In this document: positions 1 through 12,813 of the stretch, in pieces
Layout of the letters: each line of letters begins with the position of its first letter
Position numbering within the stretch: position 1 is the stretch's first letter
Origin: Taiwanofungus camphoratus
Lineage: Eukaryota > Basidiomycota > Agaricomycetes > Polyporales > Taiwanofungaceae
Direction of reading: 5' to 3'
Length of the DNA: 64,000 nt
NCBI GenBank assembly: GCA_003999685.1
Contig: CP021230.1
Location: 1,488,001-1,552,000, forward strand
Made by a program: the position numbers and the translations under genes
The notes under the pieces: generated by a model
What the model was told of the DNA's origin: nothing
The model's database searches: none
Seen by the model: the letters and a program-made list of their open reading frames with translations, nothing else

Positions 1-1467
1 AGGATCATCCTGAAGCTCACGTATGTGCAAGGAACTAATTCCATCGGATCAAATCTAAAAAACAGAAGCGTAAAAGTCACTGCCCTACAATATGTAAACT
101 GGGGTCATGAGCAACTGGAAATTATGCATCCTCATCGATTTTCTTTACCTTCTGCGAAACGGTTCACAAAGAAATTGCGCGTGAGGAACTGGACCAAAAT
201 CGATCATGGTTAGAAAACAGTAGCCAGTGAGTACGACGGTGTTCCCATAGGTCCACTTGAATAGAATGAGGAGATGAGTATCAAGCACCATACGTAAAAT
301 GACCGCACCGTGACGGACGCGTAGCACGCGTAAGTCACGTGCAGACGATGTGAATGGTGTGATCCTTCGCTCAGTGCACTCTTGATGACTGAGCGAGTCT
401 GCGCTGAAGCGGAACTGGGCCCCGGATCATGTTTGAGACAATGTACAGTATTCGGATATCCTTAGCGGCTGTGTAATTGACTCGTGCATCTACGAAACTC
501 GATGGACATGATTTCCCGCAGATGCGAAATTCTGGCTCTACGGGAACCTTTCCGTTGACCATGGGCGCAATGGCAACTCAGATGATGACGGCTAGAGTAT
601 ATGCAAGAGCAGGCGATCAACGGTTCGGCATGCAGCAGATGGTCAGAATCCTCTCGAAAATTATCAACTTGTGCGGCGAAACGCGAATCTGACAGTGACA
701 CGATGTGAGTAACGAACTTTAGACGCTTCGTACTGCTTTCAATTTATCACCAGCTGCCTGGCTTTGTGGCCGCAGATGTATGTGTGGCTACGTCACAGTA
801 TCAAGGAGCATTCCTGAGCGTGAGCAAACCATCCGTTTGGGATTTTGAGAAGAACGGAAAAGAAGTTTGCCGAAACTCGTCCATAAGCTTAATCCGAGTA
901 TATCAAAACTCTGTGGAACAAAAAGAAACAGCAAAATACAGCCTTAGATAGAGCTCAGCTCCGCAGTATGTTTGTAAGGGTGTATGCAAATCACAGCACG
1001 TTCTTCCCTTCCTCACTAACATAACCGCCCAAAAAGCGAGGCTTGAGGTATGTCCGGACCAAAATGGGAATTCTCGTATTTTCGGGATCAATCCTTTATA
1101 GGGATTATCGATGTCCCGTGCTTCAGGAACGCTCGAGATGCAATGAGAAACTCCTGCGCCCTGGAAGTCTTGGGCTATCTTAGGGTCGGTGAAACATGGG
1201 TCCTAGATGTGGGTCGTTTTGATAGCCTGTGTCGCGGTGTCTCACGAGCTAAGACACGTTCCTAAGGCCTATATTCAATACCACGCCTTGTCGGACAAGG
1301 TATCACGCCAGGATCCACCAAGGAAGTTACCTTTTACAGGCTTAACGCCGTTAGAAACAACAACAAAGTCCACGATATCCGCGGAGCGCTGAAAATGGTC
1401 TAATACAAGTGGCGTTTACCCAGTTTGCTGCCTAGGTTTCACGGTACATCTGTTTCCCTCGCCAACC
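1..1467. other. No recognised gene
   Basis: Both strands were read. Only short open frames of up to about 80 codons occur, with no recognisable motif and no convincing chain of exons. The last part lies directly upstream of the acyl-CoA synthetase start and presumably includes its promoter. No clear TATA box or repeat was seen. Confidence 0.4.
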
Positions 1468-4220
1468 ATGACATTGTTTCGTTCAGCAGCTCCCAAGCTA
1501 ATCCCTCCCCCTGACAATATATCAGTCCCCCAATTCATTTTAGATGATCTTTCCAAGCATCCTACGAGGCCTATACGAAGTCGAGACATACCTTGTTTCA
1601 TCGAACAGGAAACTAACAGAACAGTGTTCTTCGATGAGGTCGGTGGTTTTAAAGTACGTGCTCCAAGCTAAGACAATGTTGTTCAGCTTTGCTCCCGTAC
1701 CGATGCCCTTGCGAGAGCGATGAAAGCGTGTTGGACGATCGGTGAGTGTCTGATATGGGATGATATAGTCATACGTAGTCTCAATTCCAGAAGGGGTGGA
1801 CGATATCAGTTCGTATCAAGTGCGATATAGCTCTTTTCTTCGGGTTAATTTTTGTGGCAGTTTCTGCTTTTACTCCAAACCATATAGGTGTGTCTTTCGT
1901 ACCACCACGCATGTGAAATCAACGCTGATCATTTGCAGATTATCCTGTTTGCGTCTGGGCCGCGCACAGGCTGGGAGCTATTGTTGCGTGAATACTCATT
2001 TTTCTCTCTACAATTATACCTCTTCGACTCAAATTGATCCAGCTTGATGAGTCCGATGCTTACCGTGGAAGAGCTAGGTAATCAGTGTCGGTACTGATGT
2101 TTGCAACTGTTAACAGTACCTTGTAGCTTATCAGCTACAGATGACGAAACCCCGCCTAATTATTGCTGATAGAGATAATTTATCGGTTGCCCTCAGAGCA
2201 GCACACTCGATTGGTTTGTCTAACGACCGCATCGTGCTGTCTAACATCCAAAATTCGAAGGCGAAATTTCCTTGCAAGTCTCTGAATGAAGTGATTGAAA
2301 GCGGATATGCATGCGCCGCAATCACTGAGTTTCGACTTTCAGATGGGCAAGGAAAAGAGAAGATCGCACTTCTTTGCTTCTCTTCTGGCACGACCGGCAT
2401 GCCCAAGGTAAGCCTTCCGTTCACTTCTCGGACGGGACCCCCATGTGGCTTTCGCAAGGCTGTCGCCATTTCCCACTATAATGTCGCATGCAACATCATT
2501 CAATCTGCTACGAGCCACCGTATCAATGAGGACTATGCTTCCTGGAGAGACAGAAGGTTTCGCCTTGGAGACATATGTTGTGCCGGTACGCATGTTTCAC
2601 GTACGCTAATCCTTCGACCTCTTACAAATGGCCGCCCAGTACTGCCATTCTATCGTACGCCGTATTAGTGAATCGGTGGTCGATAATATACTAATGTGAT
2701 ATTTAGACATATATGGTTTTATGTTCAATGTGAGTATCGTACTTGATACGATTTAACATGAGGTCTAATGGACACACAGTTACATTACATGTTGTACGCC
2801 GGGGTACGTTCCCTATGCATAAATCTCATGGCAAAGTTGTGGTGTATATATAATCTACTTGTAGTTGACATTAGTGATCTTCCGGAAATTCGATCATGAG
2901 AATCTGCTCAAAAGCATAGAACGTTACCGTATTACTCATCTTCAGTAAGTCTAGTCACTCTAGCGTAAGCTCAGCGATTGAGTCTCATTGGTGCAACGGT
3001 TGTGGTTAGGCTCGTGCCTCCACAGGTACTGCTGTTCTGTAAAGTATGGCATGCTACCCTATTCGTCCTCTTAGCTCAGACTTTCCACGCAAGCACCCAT
3101 ATACGAAGAAATATGACTTGTCAAGTATCCGTTGCTGCATGGTTGCAGCTGCACCTATGACAGCCGAACTCACCACGCAGCTTCTTGAACTCTTTCCCGA
3201 TGTACATCTTGGTCAAGGCTATGGTGCGATACAGTCTCCTCATACCGGCACCTGCATCTGATATACTACGCTATACAGGACTTACTGAGACCTGTGCTGC
3301 TGTGAGCTTTGTAAGGCATCAGAATTCCGACCCGAAGACTGCAACTTACGCAAGGACATCAACAGTGGCCTATTTCTCAGAAAGTCGGAACGCTAGGAGG
3401 CTCAGGGCAGCTTGTCACCGGTACTCTCGCGAAAGTTGTGAAACCCGATGGATCTCTCGCTGGTGTAGGCGAGCGTGGCGAGCTTTACGTCAGAGGTGGT
3501 CAAGTAGCATTGGGATATTATCATAACGACAAGGCGTAAGGACGTTCTCTGTTTCAATACACACTTCTCTTTGACTGGCACAAAACAGGACGAGAGAGGC
3601 TTTCATTGATGGGTGCGCGCGACAAACAGCTATGTTTCGTGCAGAATGTTTTCTGATCATGCAATGACACAGATGGTTCCGTACTGGTGATGAAGTTGTC
3701 TTCCACAAGAATGGCGATCTATTCATCACCGACCGCATTAAGGTCGGTGCAAGATTCAACCAAGCCTCCTTTTTACTCAGCTGACCCTCCACTGATAGGA
3801 ACTAATCAAGGTAAAGGGAAATCAAGTAGCACCTGCGGAACTGGAAGGCCATCTTTTAGGCCATCCTGATGTCGCCGATGCCGCTGTCATTGGGCTGGCC
3901 GATGACTTCGCTGGAGAAGTCCCCCTTGCTTTTATTGTTCTTCGGCCCCAGATTGCGGAAACAGTTCTGAAGGACAAGTTGGCTGCCAGGGAAGTTCGAA
4001 TCAGCATATTTAAGGTCAGTTCAAGTTTTCATCGCAGAATGTGCGTGCTCACCTTACTGCATTATAGTATGTTTCCGAGGCGAAATCTAGTGACAAATGG
4101 CCCACCGGTGGCATCGTATTTATTGATACTGTTCCCAAGAACGCGAGCGGCAAAATATTGCGACGAGTGCTTCGGGAGCGAGCGAAAACGCTACCTGATA
4201 TTGTTCATTCTAAGTTATAG
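1468..4220 (+). CDS. 4-coumarate-CoA ligase-like acyl-CoA synthetase, probably peroxisomal
   Basis: This is an AMP-forming acyl/aryl-CoA synthetase of the ANL superfamily, which activates a carboxylic acid with ATP and joins it to CoA. The ATG at 1468 opens [19 protein letters not shown], an N-terminus usual for fungal 4CL-like proteins. At least fifteen short introns are needed. With them the family landmarks appear in order: [19 protein letters not shown], the P-loop [10 protein letters not shown] (about 2370-2408), [18 protein letters not shown] (split by an intron at 2655-2706), [17 protein letters not shown] followed by [25 protein letters not shown], and the C-terminal [11 protein letters not shown] with the catalytic lysine. 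The protein ends in HSKL; the last three residues form a canonical type 1 peroxisomal targeting signal. The many frame changes are all explained by GT-AG introns, so the gene looks intact. The substrate (fatty, phenylpropanoid or other acid) cannot be told from sequence. Confidence 0.88.
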
Positions 4221-5339
4221 AATGGTAATATGATATATTGTGTCTGCTACTAGTATAACTCGTGAGAAGGCAGTGAATGGGAGAAAACTCGCCATTGGGT
4301 GTTCACATGGTCAGGAGTACCTTCAACCATAAACGCCTTATTGATCTTTCTACCTTGATGTATAATCTGGAAGCTCACATAGATGACTGTCGTCATCGAT
4401 ATTCGGCCAGCGCATACGCATCTTCAAATGAAGTGAGGCAACAGCAAACAAACCTGAGCTTATTAATTCTTTCTACCACCGCAAGAAGCATAGACTGAGA
4501 CATATATATACCGGTCTTGAAGGATCCTGGGAGGTTTTATTCTCTGTATACGTACTTAACTGAGATAGATCGTGCATCGATCATGTTATTCAAATATTTT
4601 TATACCACCGATGTTGTGCTCTCAAGCTGGACAGACGAGCTTGAGGGATTATATAAATGAATCCACATCTGTAAAAGTTGCACAGACCTTGATTCAACGG
4701 TAGTACAGGCGAAAAGAAGTAGCAACTGAAAGGCTTGAGCCTAGAGGTACCAGCAATGAATAGTACTAAATGGAGCCCTACATACCCTAGTCTCCACTAG
4801 ATACTATCTAGTGGACGACACTTTCCTGGTTTGGCTTCAAAGACGCCAGCGTGGCTGATGTACATCTTGCAACAGCAGCCTCAAAAAATATGCAAGAAAC
4901 TTGAACATCATATCACGCAGCACAGTGAAATTAGCAAACCGAATATAACTTCGAAGAATGTTCGATAGAGCTAGTGATGCGAAAACAACTTGACTGAGAC
5001 CACGCGGATAGTATGCAACACAATAAATGGGACACCAATACGAAATCGCAGCAACACCTGAATATTGAGAGTGAATATGGCCAGGGGGTTAGACAGCAGT
5101 ACAAATGCAAAGCGAGCGGATGAGCGGGACAATATGCTACACAGATGGGGATGGAATGGGAAATAATGATGGGTTGAGACATTCACGTCCATGGACAGCA
5201 TTCTTGTTGTACACAGAACCAAGAACGGCACCGTATTGGGAGGGAGCTGGAAATGTGCAGCGCGGAACCGAGGCTCCTGGGTCCTGAGTGAGGCAAAGTC
5301 GGCACACCTCGATACCTGGCCTGATCAAGACCACTACCT
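4221..5339. other. Intergenic, no recognised gene
   Basis: This is the convergent 3' region between the acyl-CoA synthetase and the zinc-finger gene. Short AT-rich runs occur, and overlapping open frames of about 80 codons on the minus strand (4931-5231) have no motif and are probably chance. Confidence 0.45.
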
Positions 5340-6729
5340 TCAGGGAGGACGCCATTGGCACCTCCCGCGATGTTCATTCCTTGCAGCAGATGAACCAAAG
5401 TCTTCGAGACAGTGAGGACAGACGTGGCAGTGGTGCTCTACGTGGCGGGGTCTCATGTCACCGCGTTTGAACTCGGCGTCGCAAAGTGGGCACGTGTATG
5501 TCCTGAAATTGAGATCCGCTTCATAGTGTCGTTTAATATTTCCGACACCCATATCCCGATTGTGCTCTTTTGCAAGGCAGGTGGGATGCTGGCAGGTTAT
5601 CCTGCCGTCCCGCGCTTCTCCCAAATGCACGGCTTGGAAATGTCCCCAGGCGCTGTCGCGCGAGACATACTCCCGGCACCCTCGCCAGGAGCATTGTGTA
5701 AGAGAGTGCGTGGACTCTGTTGAGGGTCCTGTAACAGGTTGCGAATGCGGATGCGGCGGAGTGGCTACAGCCACGGCAGTACCGTCACTTAGGCGGCGGC
5801 GGCGGCGGCGACGGCGCTCAGCAGGCCGGCTGGGGCCGGCCTGTGGTTCGGTATCATCCTCGTGCACACGCGGTCGCTTCTTGCGTGATGTCTTCAATCT
5901 GTGCGTGGGCTGGGTGGGTACCGCATCGAAGGGAGTGTCGACAACGTCTAAGGGCGCCGAGCTCGGTATGGGAGATCTCGGGGCCGCAGAACTCACCAAT
6001 GGCGGGAGATGATACAATTGAGGCATGTCAGGCACATCGCTGTGTTGTGATACCTGACGAGGCATTGATGGAGAGCCCTGGACTGGCTGCTGCGGTACCC
6101 TGCATGTAAGGACGAGCGCAGTGAGATTCCGTGCGATCATACGGATGTAATATATATATCAGGGATGGTACGCACGGCTCTATAGTTAGAGGATTTAGGC
6201 TCATTGATGAGATGGGCGGAGGGAGGGCGTTCGTCGGCTCATTGGACAGTGAGCGAGACGACGATTCCTCGGACGGTCCCAGATGACCAGTAGAAGATGC
6301 AGGGGATGATGGGTCTGCTGGCGGCTCCATCTGACTCTCTAGCTATTGAATGTCCTGTGAGCCCGACTTCCGGTCACAAAAGGTAAAAGGTGCTTACATA
6401 GACAAGATCCTCTCTAATATCCAAGGGGGCAAACATGGGGAGAACAGAGTATTCAAACCTGCCAGAAACAAAGGCATGCAATTTGACGGTTCAGGAGTTG
6501 TGGCCAGTCAGGTCAAAGTGAGTGGCACATACCCGTTGGAGGCCAAAGTGACTTCGGCGAGCTCGCGTTCCCACCTGGAACACCATAGACCTTGATTGAG
6601 TACAAATCGGGCATGATAAATATTTTGAAACACCAACTCAGCCAATGGGTTCTCTGTAGTAAAGGCATATGCCTCAGCGTCCTCGCCACTTGGGGCCATT
6701 CCATTCCAATAATATGATTCTTGAGACAT
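5340..6729 (-). CDS. C2H2-type zinc-finger protein
   Basis: This is probably a DNA-binding nuclear regulator. The ATG at 6729 begins MSQESYYWNGMAPSG. Four exons can be followed: the first to about 6520; a short exon of about 60 bases (about 6456-6397) encoding FEYSVLPMFAPLDIREDLVY; a third reading LESQMEPPADPSS; and a long last exon from about 6098. The last exon carries a Ser/Pro-rich stretch, a basic patch (KTSRKKRPR, then a run of eight arginines encoded by a GGC-type repeat near 5791-5815) and three or four Cys/His finger units at the C-terminus: CSWRGC with HFQAVH, CQHPTC with HYEADL, CPLCDAEF with HVEHHC, and CPHCLEDF with HRGRC. It ends CQWRPP. Irregular fingers after a long disordered N-terminus are common in Agaricomycete genes of unknown target. 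Splice sites were set by eye. Confidence 0.75.
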
Positions 6730-9649
6730 GACAGTCGATAAGTCGTCAAAGCGGTCAAAGAGGTCAAAGTGGGGGGGATTAAAAATGTGAATGTTGATGT
6801 CGGAAGAGAAAGATTGAGGATGAGACCCGTTTAAATAGGGCAAACAAGCGGAATATAAAGGTAAACAACGCGTGCATGCTTTAAAGAGGATGTGCGCCCA
6901 CAAAACATGAACATCACGCTCCTCCCTGTCACGCGCGGGGACATTGGCCAAGGATCGACATACTTACCTCCTCACAGAATATATTTCTCGTGTGCATTAC
7001 AACCAATGGGTGGGGTCAGCGCACACCTTAACGCCGCATCGCAAATATCCTGGCTTTGATAATAGTCGCGCGAGTGGCACCGAGCAGAACGCCGCTCTCG
7101 ACTCGTCGAGAGCAGAGCCCACTTCCGTTGAGGCCGTACAGGCTTTATTCCGAGGACCGTTGGCGTCAACGAGAGGAGCAGAAGCTAAGCCGTCGACCAC
7201 GAGCTCCACAACGACCTGTGGCCACATCCGAGCCTGCACCTCGGCGCTGGTCGTAGCTCGGTGACCCTGACTTCTGCTCCTCCGTGCTCCGGGAGTTAGT
7301 CAAGCACGCCGGTACAAACGTCCTACCTACACGCTTCCGCAGGGGACGCAGGAACTATTCAGTCAACGGTCCCCGACGGCTCGGGGAGGCTTGCATACTG
7401 GGCTGCAGCAGCATCAGCGGATGCCCAGAGGTAACCTACCTCGATTGTGAGACTATCCTACCTTGGCCTTTTCCATGTATCAATTCCGGATTTGTCACTT
7501 GGTTTTCCTGCGACGCGACCCCCAGTGCTCAGGTATGAAGAAACTACAAGGACGCCATAAATGAACAGAACTGTCAAGCCACGCATCCGTCACCCAGCAT
7601 CGGAAGATTGAGGTCAGACTGGTCGGGCGACCTGGAGGAATAAGTGGGAGATACATAGATGCTTTTGGACCTCGATGCTCCGACATCCCATTACAAGACC
7701 TCCGCACCTTAGTGCTGGATAGACAGTGTCAAGCAATGTCCCTGTACAGCATCGTGCAGCCCTAACCCGTTCAAATTGCTTCAGAGCTTGGAGGGATTTA
7801 AGGCCAAAAACCGAGGGGAATTGCCAGGAGGCCATTATTGTGCGTATTCCTCACCGTATTTCTCTGTGATCTTGTCGACTGAGCATACTATATGCTTCTC
7901 CCACGTCTTGATCCAGAGCATCTATGCCGGGCCCATGTCGTGGCACGCCATAACCCTAAATGTAGCTCCGGCAGAGCAAGAAAATTTATTAAGCAACTCA
8001 CAAAGACCAGAATGACGGGGGAAAGCGCCAAAAGACAGTTATCCCAAGACATCTGTGAGATCAGCCTCCTTGCACATGTAAACAGGGCCAAAAGCTTTCG
8101 ATCGCTAGCATCGGGCCTGCTGTTTCTGCCGTCAATAGAGATGAAGCACACATCCCGCATAACTTCATTTGATCACAACGACCAATTCCACAAACAATAT
8201 CAGGGAACAACCATAGACTATACCTGCTGTTACACAGCTTGGTTGATGTCAATGTTGCATGTGGCCCTGCCGCGTACACAGAGAAAATGTGCCAAATTAA
8301 TAATGTGAGTACATTATACAGTCATAGAAATAGGCACTCACTCGTCTTTGAGGTCGGTCATGTCATGTTTCTTGCATGCATTCAAGATCTGGAATGGAAC
8401 TATGCATAGGGGAGAATATACCCCAGTGTTTCTGCTTTCCTGCAAGGCACATCTTGTACTGTGACTGTCTCCCTCGTTGGGGAAAATAGAGCCTTAAGCG
8501 GTAAACGACGTTGTTATTGAAGACGAACGTAGCGTGCCATACTACAATATACTCTTGCAGCCTAAAATACAAACAAGACATGCGAAATGCACTTATGTAC
8601 GTAAAGGAGCTGCTATGCAGTGCTCAGCGCTGTGCGGTGTGCTTCGTATATACGTATGCACTTACTTTATTGATATTGCTCTATCGGGGGCTTTGACAAC
8701 ATATCTAACAGTCATCAACATCAGCAAGGTGCACGAAACGATGTCCCTATGTGAACGAATACTGCTGATATAGCACAACGAGATATAGCTCGTGAGCACG
8801 CATACTTATATGCCGACGTTAATTTTCATTTGCGATTTAGAAAGCAGAAGTTTACTGAGCGACGTTGATCGCTTGCGAGGAGCGTTGTGCCAAGTTCACG
8901 GAATTCAGCTGGTGCAAGGATAGAATTGTCAACCTGGGGTGCAACGAGCAGATATCTTCTGGACCTACCTCAACATCTCCTAGGATCTGCATGGCAGTAC
9001 TGCTCGAAAGTAACGGAGGGACAGCTTTTAACGTAGATCAGGGGTGTGAGAGGCCTAGTGGAAAGCCTTGACGAGGTGGTGCAAGTACAAGTATTACTCA
9101 GAGTAGGATTTTAAACATTGCAACTGAATTTCAGCTTTCAGGAATTCGGGTAGTTCACGATTCGAAATGATGGTGGCCCTCAGGTGCCATGCTGCTGAAC
9201 ATCGGACGGCAAATGCCTTACACACAGCTGGTAAAGAATTATCTAGTCAGTGCCACCAAATAATATCGCCTCAGGCTGACAAGGGTACGCTGCATTTGAC
9301 TCTCACAGCGTGTTCACAGCCTATGTGGGACCCTGTGCTACACTTTTATTCACCATTTTTTCTTTCAATTTCCCAATGGGTACGCTTTAGCAATACTACA
9401 TCTTCCACAACTTGCTTCAAGTCCCCTTGATTGTGGTGTCTGTATCTGCAGCAGTTCTGCTATAGGGGAAATTTCCTACTCCGCAAACGAGACTGTGACA
9501 AGCGCTTTTCTGCATCAGACCTCCGTTCAAATGTTTGTAAACTACAGTACAAGCTCCGAACCAAATGGGCGACCGACCCCTAGGTTAAATAACGCATCGT
9601 GCTGGCCCTTTACACATGACCTAATACTTCTACATCACTCCGATCCTTT
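6730..9649. other. About 2.9 kb without a recognised gene
   Basis: Several open frames of 60-140 codons overlap on both strands (for example 6944-7264 and 7892-8308 on +, 7888-8160 on -). None shows a domain, signal peptide or consistent exon chain. A small lineage-specific gene cannot be excluded. No repeat or transposon signature was recognised. Confidence 0.35.
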
Positions 9650-10857
9650 ATGTCTTCCGGAAAGCTGCACCTCAAGCGAACGCCCGCAGAACAAGCTGAA
9701 CGTGAATGGCGCAAGGCTCAAAAAGCTGCTCGCAAAGCAGCAAGGAAGAAACGGCTCGCTGAATCCGCTAGCGGCAGCGATGAACACGAAGAACGTATTC
9801 GCACGCCTAGCGGTAAACGGCAGCGCACACATCATTCTCATTCAGCCGCGAAGGATGCTACTACGGGGGCCTGTAACGAATACGAGTTTGTCTTTACCAG
9901 TGATAATGAATATGGCCCCCCACCTCCACCTTCTCCCTCTACCTATTCTAGCCATAGCCATCGGGAATACAAGCCAGACTACGAGCAGATTCGTGTGCAG
10001 CTAGAAGAAGAGCATTTTCGTGAGAAGATGTGGGGTGCTCTAGAGGATGATGAGCGACTTGATTCTGTTGAGTCGCGACTCAACTCATACGCACATGTAC
10101 CTAGGCGGTGGCGCGGCGGGGGCATGGACAGGATGGATGATGAGCTGAACATCGACCCGCACTTAATGGAAGAGGAAGATTATATGGAGTGGGTCAGAGC
10201 GGGTATGTGGAGGTGCGTGTCCTCGGTTTTTTTTGGATAAATGCTGCAGTGAGACTTACTACCACTCTTTTCGCGCTTGCTAGGAAACGCCATGCGGCAG
10301 AGTATGCAGAGCAGGAGCGGAGGAAGACGCAAAGAGCTTCCCGCCATGCACGCGAGAAGGCTATACGAGAAGAGACTATCCGGCTCCAGAAGGCCGCAGA
10401 AGATGATAGGAGTCGACGGAGGAAGGGTAGGGAGCGCCGCCGAGAGGCAGAGGCGAGGAAGCACTATGATATGATGTGGAAGGACATTCTTGGAGCAAGT
10501 GATGGGCGAGAACAGGACTTGAGGTTTACAGATATCCCATGGCCGGTCATGTTGCCGGATATAGAGGCTGGTAGCAAATGGCATAAAGGCGGCCACGCGA
10601 TGTCGATTGAGGATCTCACCTTGCAAGCAATCTCGGCATTCCTCCTCCCTGCTGATTGCGATGATGTAGAGAGTGGTGCAGAAGCTGCGAAGAAGGAGCG
10701 CAAGGAGAAGTTGCGAGAGACTATGTTACGCTTCCACCCAGACAAGTTCGAGGGGCGAGTCCTGAAGCGGGTAAGGGAAAGTGATAGAGAAAGCGTGAAG
10801 GAAGCTGTGGGAATTGTGGTAAGAGCTATTGGGGAGTTAATGGGAGGGGCAAAGTAA
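9650..10857 (+). CDS. NFKBIL1-like protein with terminal J-domain remnant
   Basis: There are two exons. The ATG at 9650 (MSSGKLHLKRTPAEQAE) starts the first, which runs to 10212; a 71-base intron (10213-10283, donor GTGCGT, acceptor GCTAG) follows; the second exon runs to the TAA at 10855-10857. The protein is about 378 residues. Its N-terminus is very basic and probably helical, followed by an acidic middle, a second long Arg/Glu-rich predicted coiled coil (KRHAAEYAEQERRKTQ onward), and a C-terminal segment LRETMLRFHPDKFEGR. That segment carries the HPD tripeptide of J domains and is the signature of NF-kappa-B-inhibitor-like protein 1 homologues. No other part of a J domain is visible, so a standard DnaJ co-chaperone role is doubtful. 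Animal relatives are linked to mRNA processing; the fungal role is unknown to me. Confidence 0.7.
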
Positions 10858-11293
10858 GTAAACATGCCTTGAGGTGAGTGCCCTACGTCCTGCCGATACT
10901 CTTCCTGTACAATAGCAGTTTAATTTTACCAATAATACCGGTATTCCCTCTAGGATTGAGCATATTATTTGTCTTTCCTCAAGGTAGGTGTGTGTTATGT
11001 ACGTTATGAATTTTCTTTTGTTGCCTTACTTTGAAGCGTGCAGCATCAAGTATCGAATGGACGCTTATTATATGCGATTTATGTGTCCTCAGGCACCTTA
11101 TCAGCTGGTTATATCACATTATGGCATAATTTCATAGCATGCGCGACATGTCATTGTTTCTATCTAGTATCACCGGCATGCTCATCTTCGCAGGCAAACT
11201 CCCTCCCGTATTCGTTGGCACCTATGGCATCGTACACCGCATCGGTTCGGATACGGCGAGAACACGGTTGCAGACATCAAAACCAGCATAGGA
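10858..11293. other. Convergent intergenic region
   Basis: This is the 3' flank shared by the NFKBIL1-like gene and the coiled-coil gene on the opposite strand. AT-rich, with no motif recognised. Confidence 0.5.
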
Positions 11294-12407
11294 TTAGGAA
11301 GAGTGCGGTTTGCGCACCAGCTGGTATGACACCCCACAGAATTGCATGAACCGGTTCACGTTGCGCTCGCGCGAGTCTGAAATGTCAGGGAGATTGTATT
11401 CCTGCATCAACGTCTTCGCTGTTTCGTCTAAAGTATACGGAAGGAGGACCGGAGTAAGGCGTTGTATCACCGAACAAGACAAGAAGACTGTCTGACCATC
11501 TATGGAGAAGAGACCGCCCAGATCCTTTGGGAACATCGCGCTTACACCTCCGTCGGGCTTGAAAATTGTATGCAGTGCATCATGCATTCGTGCCGTACGC
11601 AATTGGGCGTTTGCTCTCCTACTTTCTCTTCGTGAAGTTCATGACCCCGGTACTCGCATCAGTCTGCTTTATCATGCAAGTCAAAATTCCTGTACTCACG
11701 AGTTGTGAAGGGCCCTTTGTACCTCTTCAAGCTGTCGCCGATGACTCGCAAGTTCGTCCTGGAGCTCCTTGGGGATGTGGTGCGGGAGCTGCAGTGCTAC
11801 CTGCTCTTCGACGAGTTGATCAATCTGCGACAGGATACCTTGCTCAACTTCATGCCGCCACCATCAATGTGTGTATTTTTTATATAATTACTTGGACTTA
11901 CTCAACTCCTTCAAGTGCTGAACTATATCATTTTGTAAGACTTCTTGCAGAAGATCTGGAGAGATTAGTGTTAAGAGGAAGTGGACCCGAGCAATCAGTT
12001 GGTGCCTACTCTTGATTTCCTCAATTTGTTCCTCTTGTTTTTTGTCCTGCGCCTGCAATTGTTTCTGCACACTGGACATCATACAATCATGAATTGTATG
12101 ACCGTGTGGCTGGTCAGTAATCACACCTATTAATATGCTGCGCCGTCTCCAACTCGCCGCCCAACCGTACTATCTGGTTGGTTTGCTCTCCCAGAGAATC
12201 AAATGTTTTCTAACGTCCAAGTGAGATCAATCGCCAAATGAGATTTTGATGTGGCGAACTGACTCCCAGATTACCCAGCGAGCCTTTCATAGCGGTGATG
12301 ATTTCCGCGGCAGTAGTCACCTCCGCTGAAGGTGTCATAGCTGTGAAAGTGTTCCCACCTTCAGCTGACAAGGGCGATAGGCCGAGAGACGACGATGTTC
12401 GGGACAT
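11294..12407 (-). CDS. Coiled-coil protein of unknown function
   Basis: I do not recognise this gene, but it reads as real coding sequence. The ATG at 12407 starts MSRTSSSLGLSPLSAEGGN. Downstream blocks in order are FDSLGEQTNQIVRLGGELE, a Gln/Glu-rich helix SSVQKQLQAQDKKQEEQIEE, RVHFLLTLISPDLLQEVLQN, SQIDQLVEEQVALQLP with HRRQLEEVQRALHN (about 11850-11710), and, after an intron near 11707-11635, RRANAQLRTARMHDALHTIF. A compact C-terminus reads DLGGLFSIDGQTVFLSCSV and ends VRKPHSS. Heptad-like spacing suggests coiled coils in the middle. There is no signal peptide or membrane segment. It is divergent from the ABC transporter with about 406 bases between the two starts, so they may share a promoter. 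Exon edges in the 11900-12240 part are uncertain. Confidence 0.6.
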
Positions 12408-12813
12408 GATACGAATACGACAGATTGTTTGATGAACTGTTGCTAACTAATACAAAATATTGGGCGATCTTGACAAGTGAAAGGGAACCAGAAGTTATGA
12501 CTATTTGTCGTTCAGCATGTGAGGTGTATCCCATGTGTCTGCAGCGTGTAAACACATCCTGATCCCAATAGGCGTATGTAGATCCAATTTAGGCCAAATT
12601 ACATACGTCTTCCAAGTTCCAATTAGCACTGGGCCAGCGTCTCCCGGTCCCTCTGAGTCTTATTCACTGCGTCAGGCTTGTCTGGGCTGAGTCACGTGAG
12701 CACATTGAATCACCCGTGGGCCGTGCTGCCGTGCATACCTCATTCAAGACTCACTGGACAAGGTAAGCAACGGTGAAGAAGCGTGTACTGGACATTGGAG
12801 GCCTTTCCCCATC
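12408..12813. promoter_or_regulatory. Divergent promoter region
   Basis: These 406 bases separate two divergent starts (coiled-coil gene at 12407, ABC transporter at 12814). No clear TATA box is seen. A shared bidirectional promoter is an inference from layout only. Confidence 0.4.

Noticed and set aside
1468-4220. The acyl-CoA synthetase as a pseudogene because of many frame changes
   Set aside because: Each frame change I examined coincides with a GT-AG intron, and the family motifs follow in order to the final SKL.
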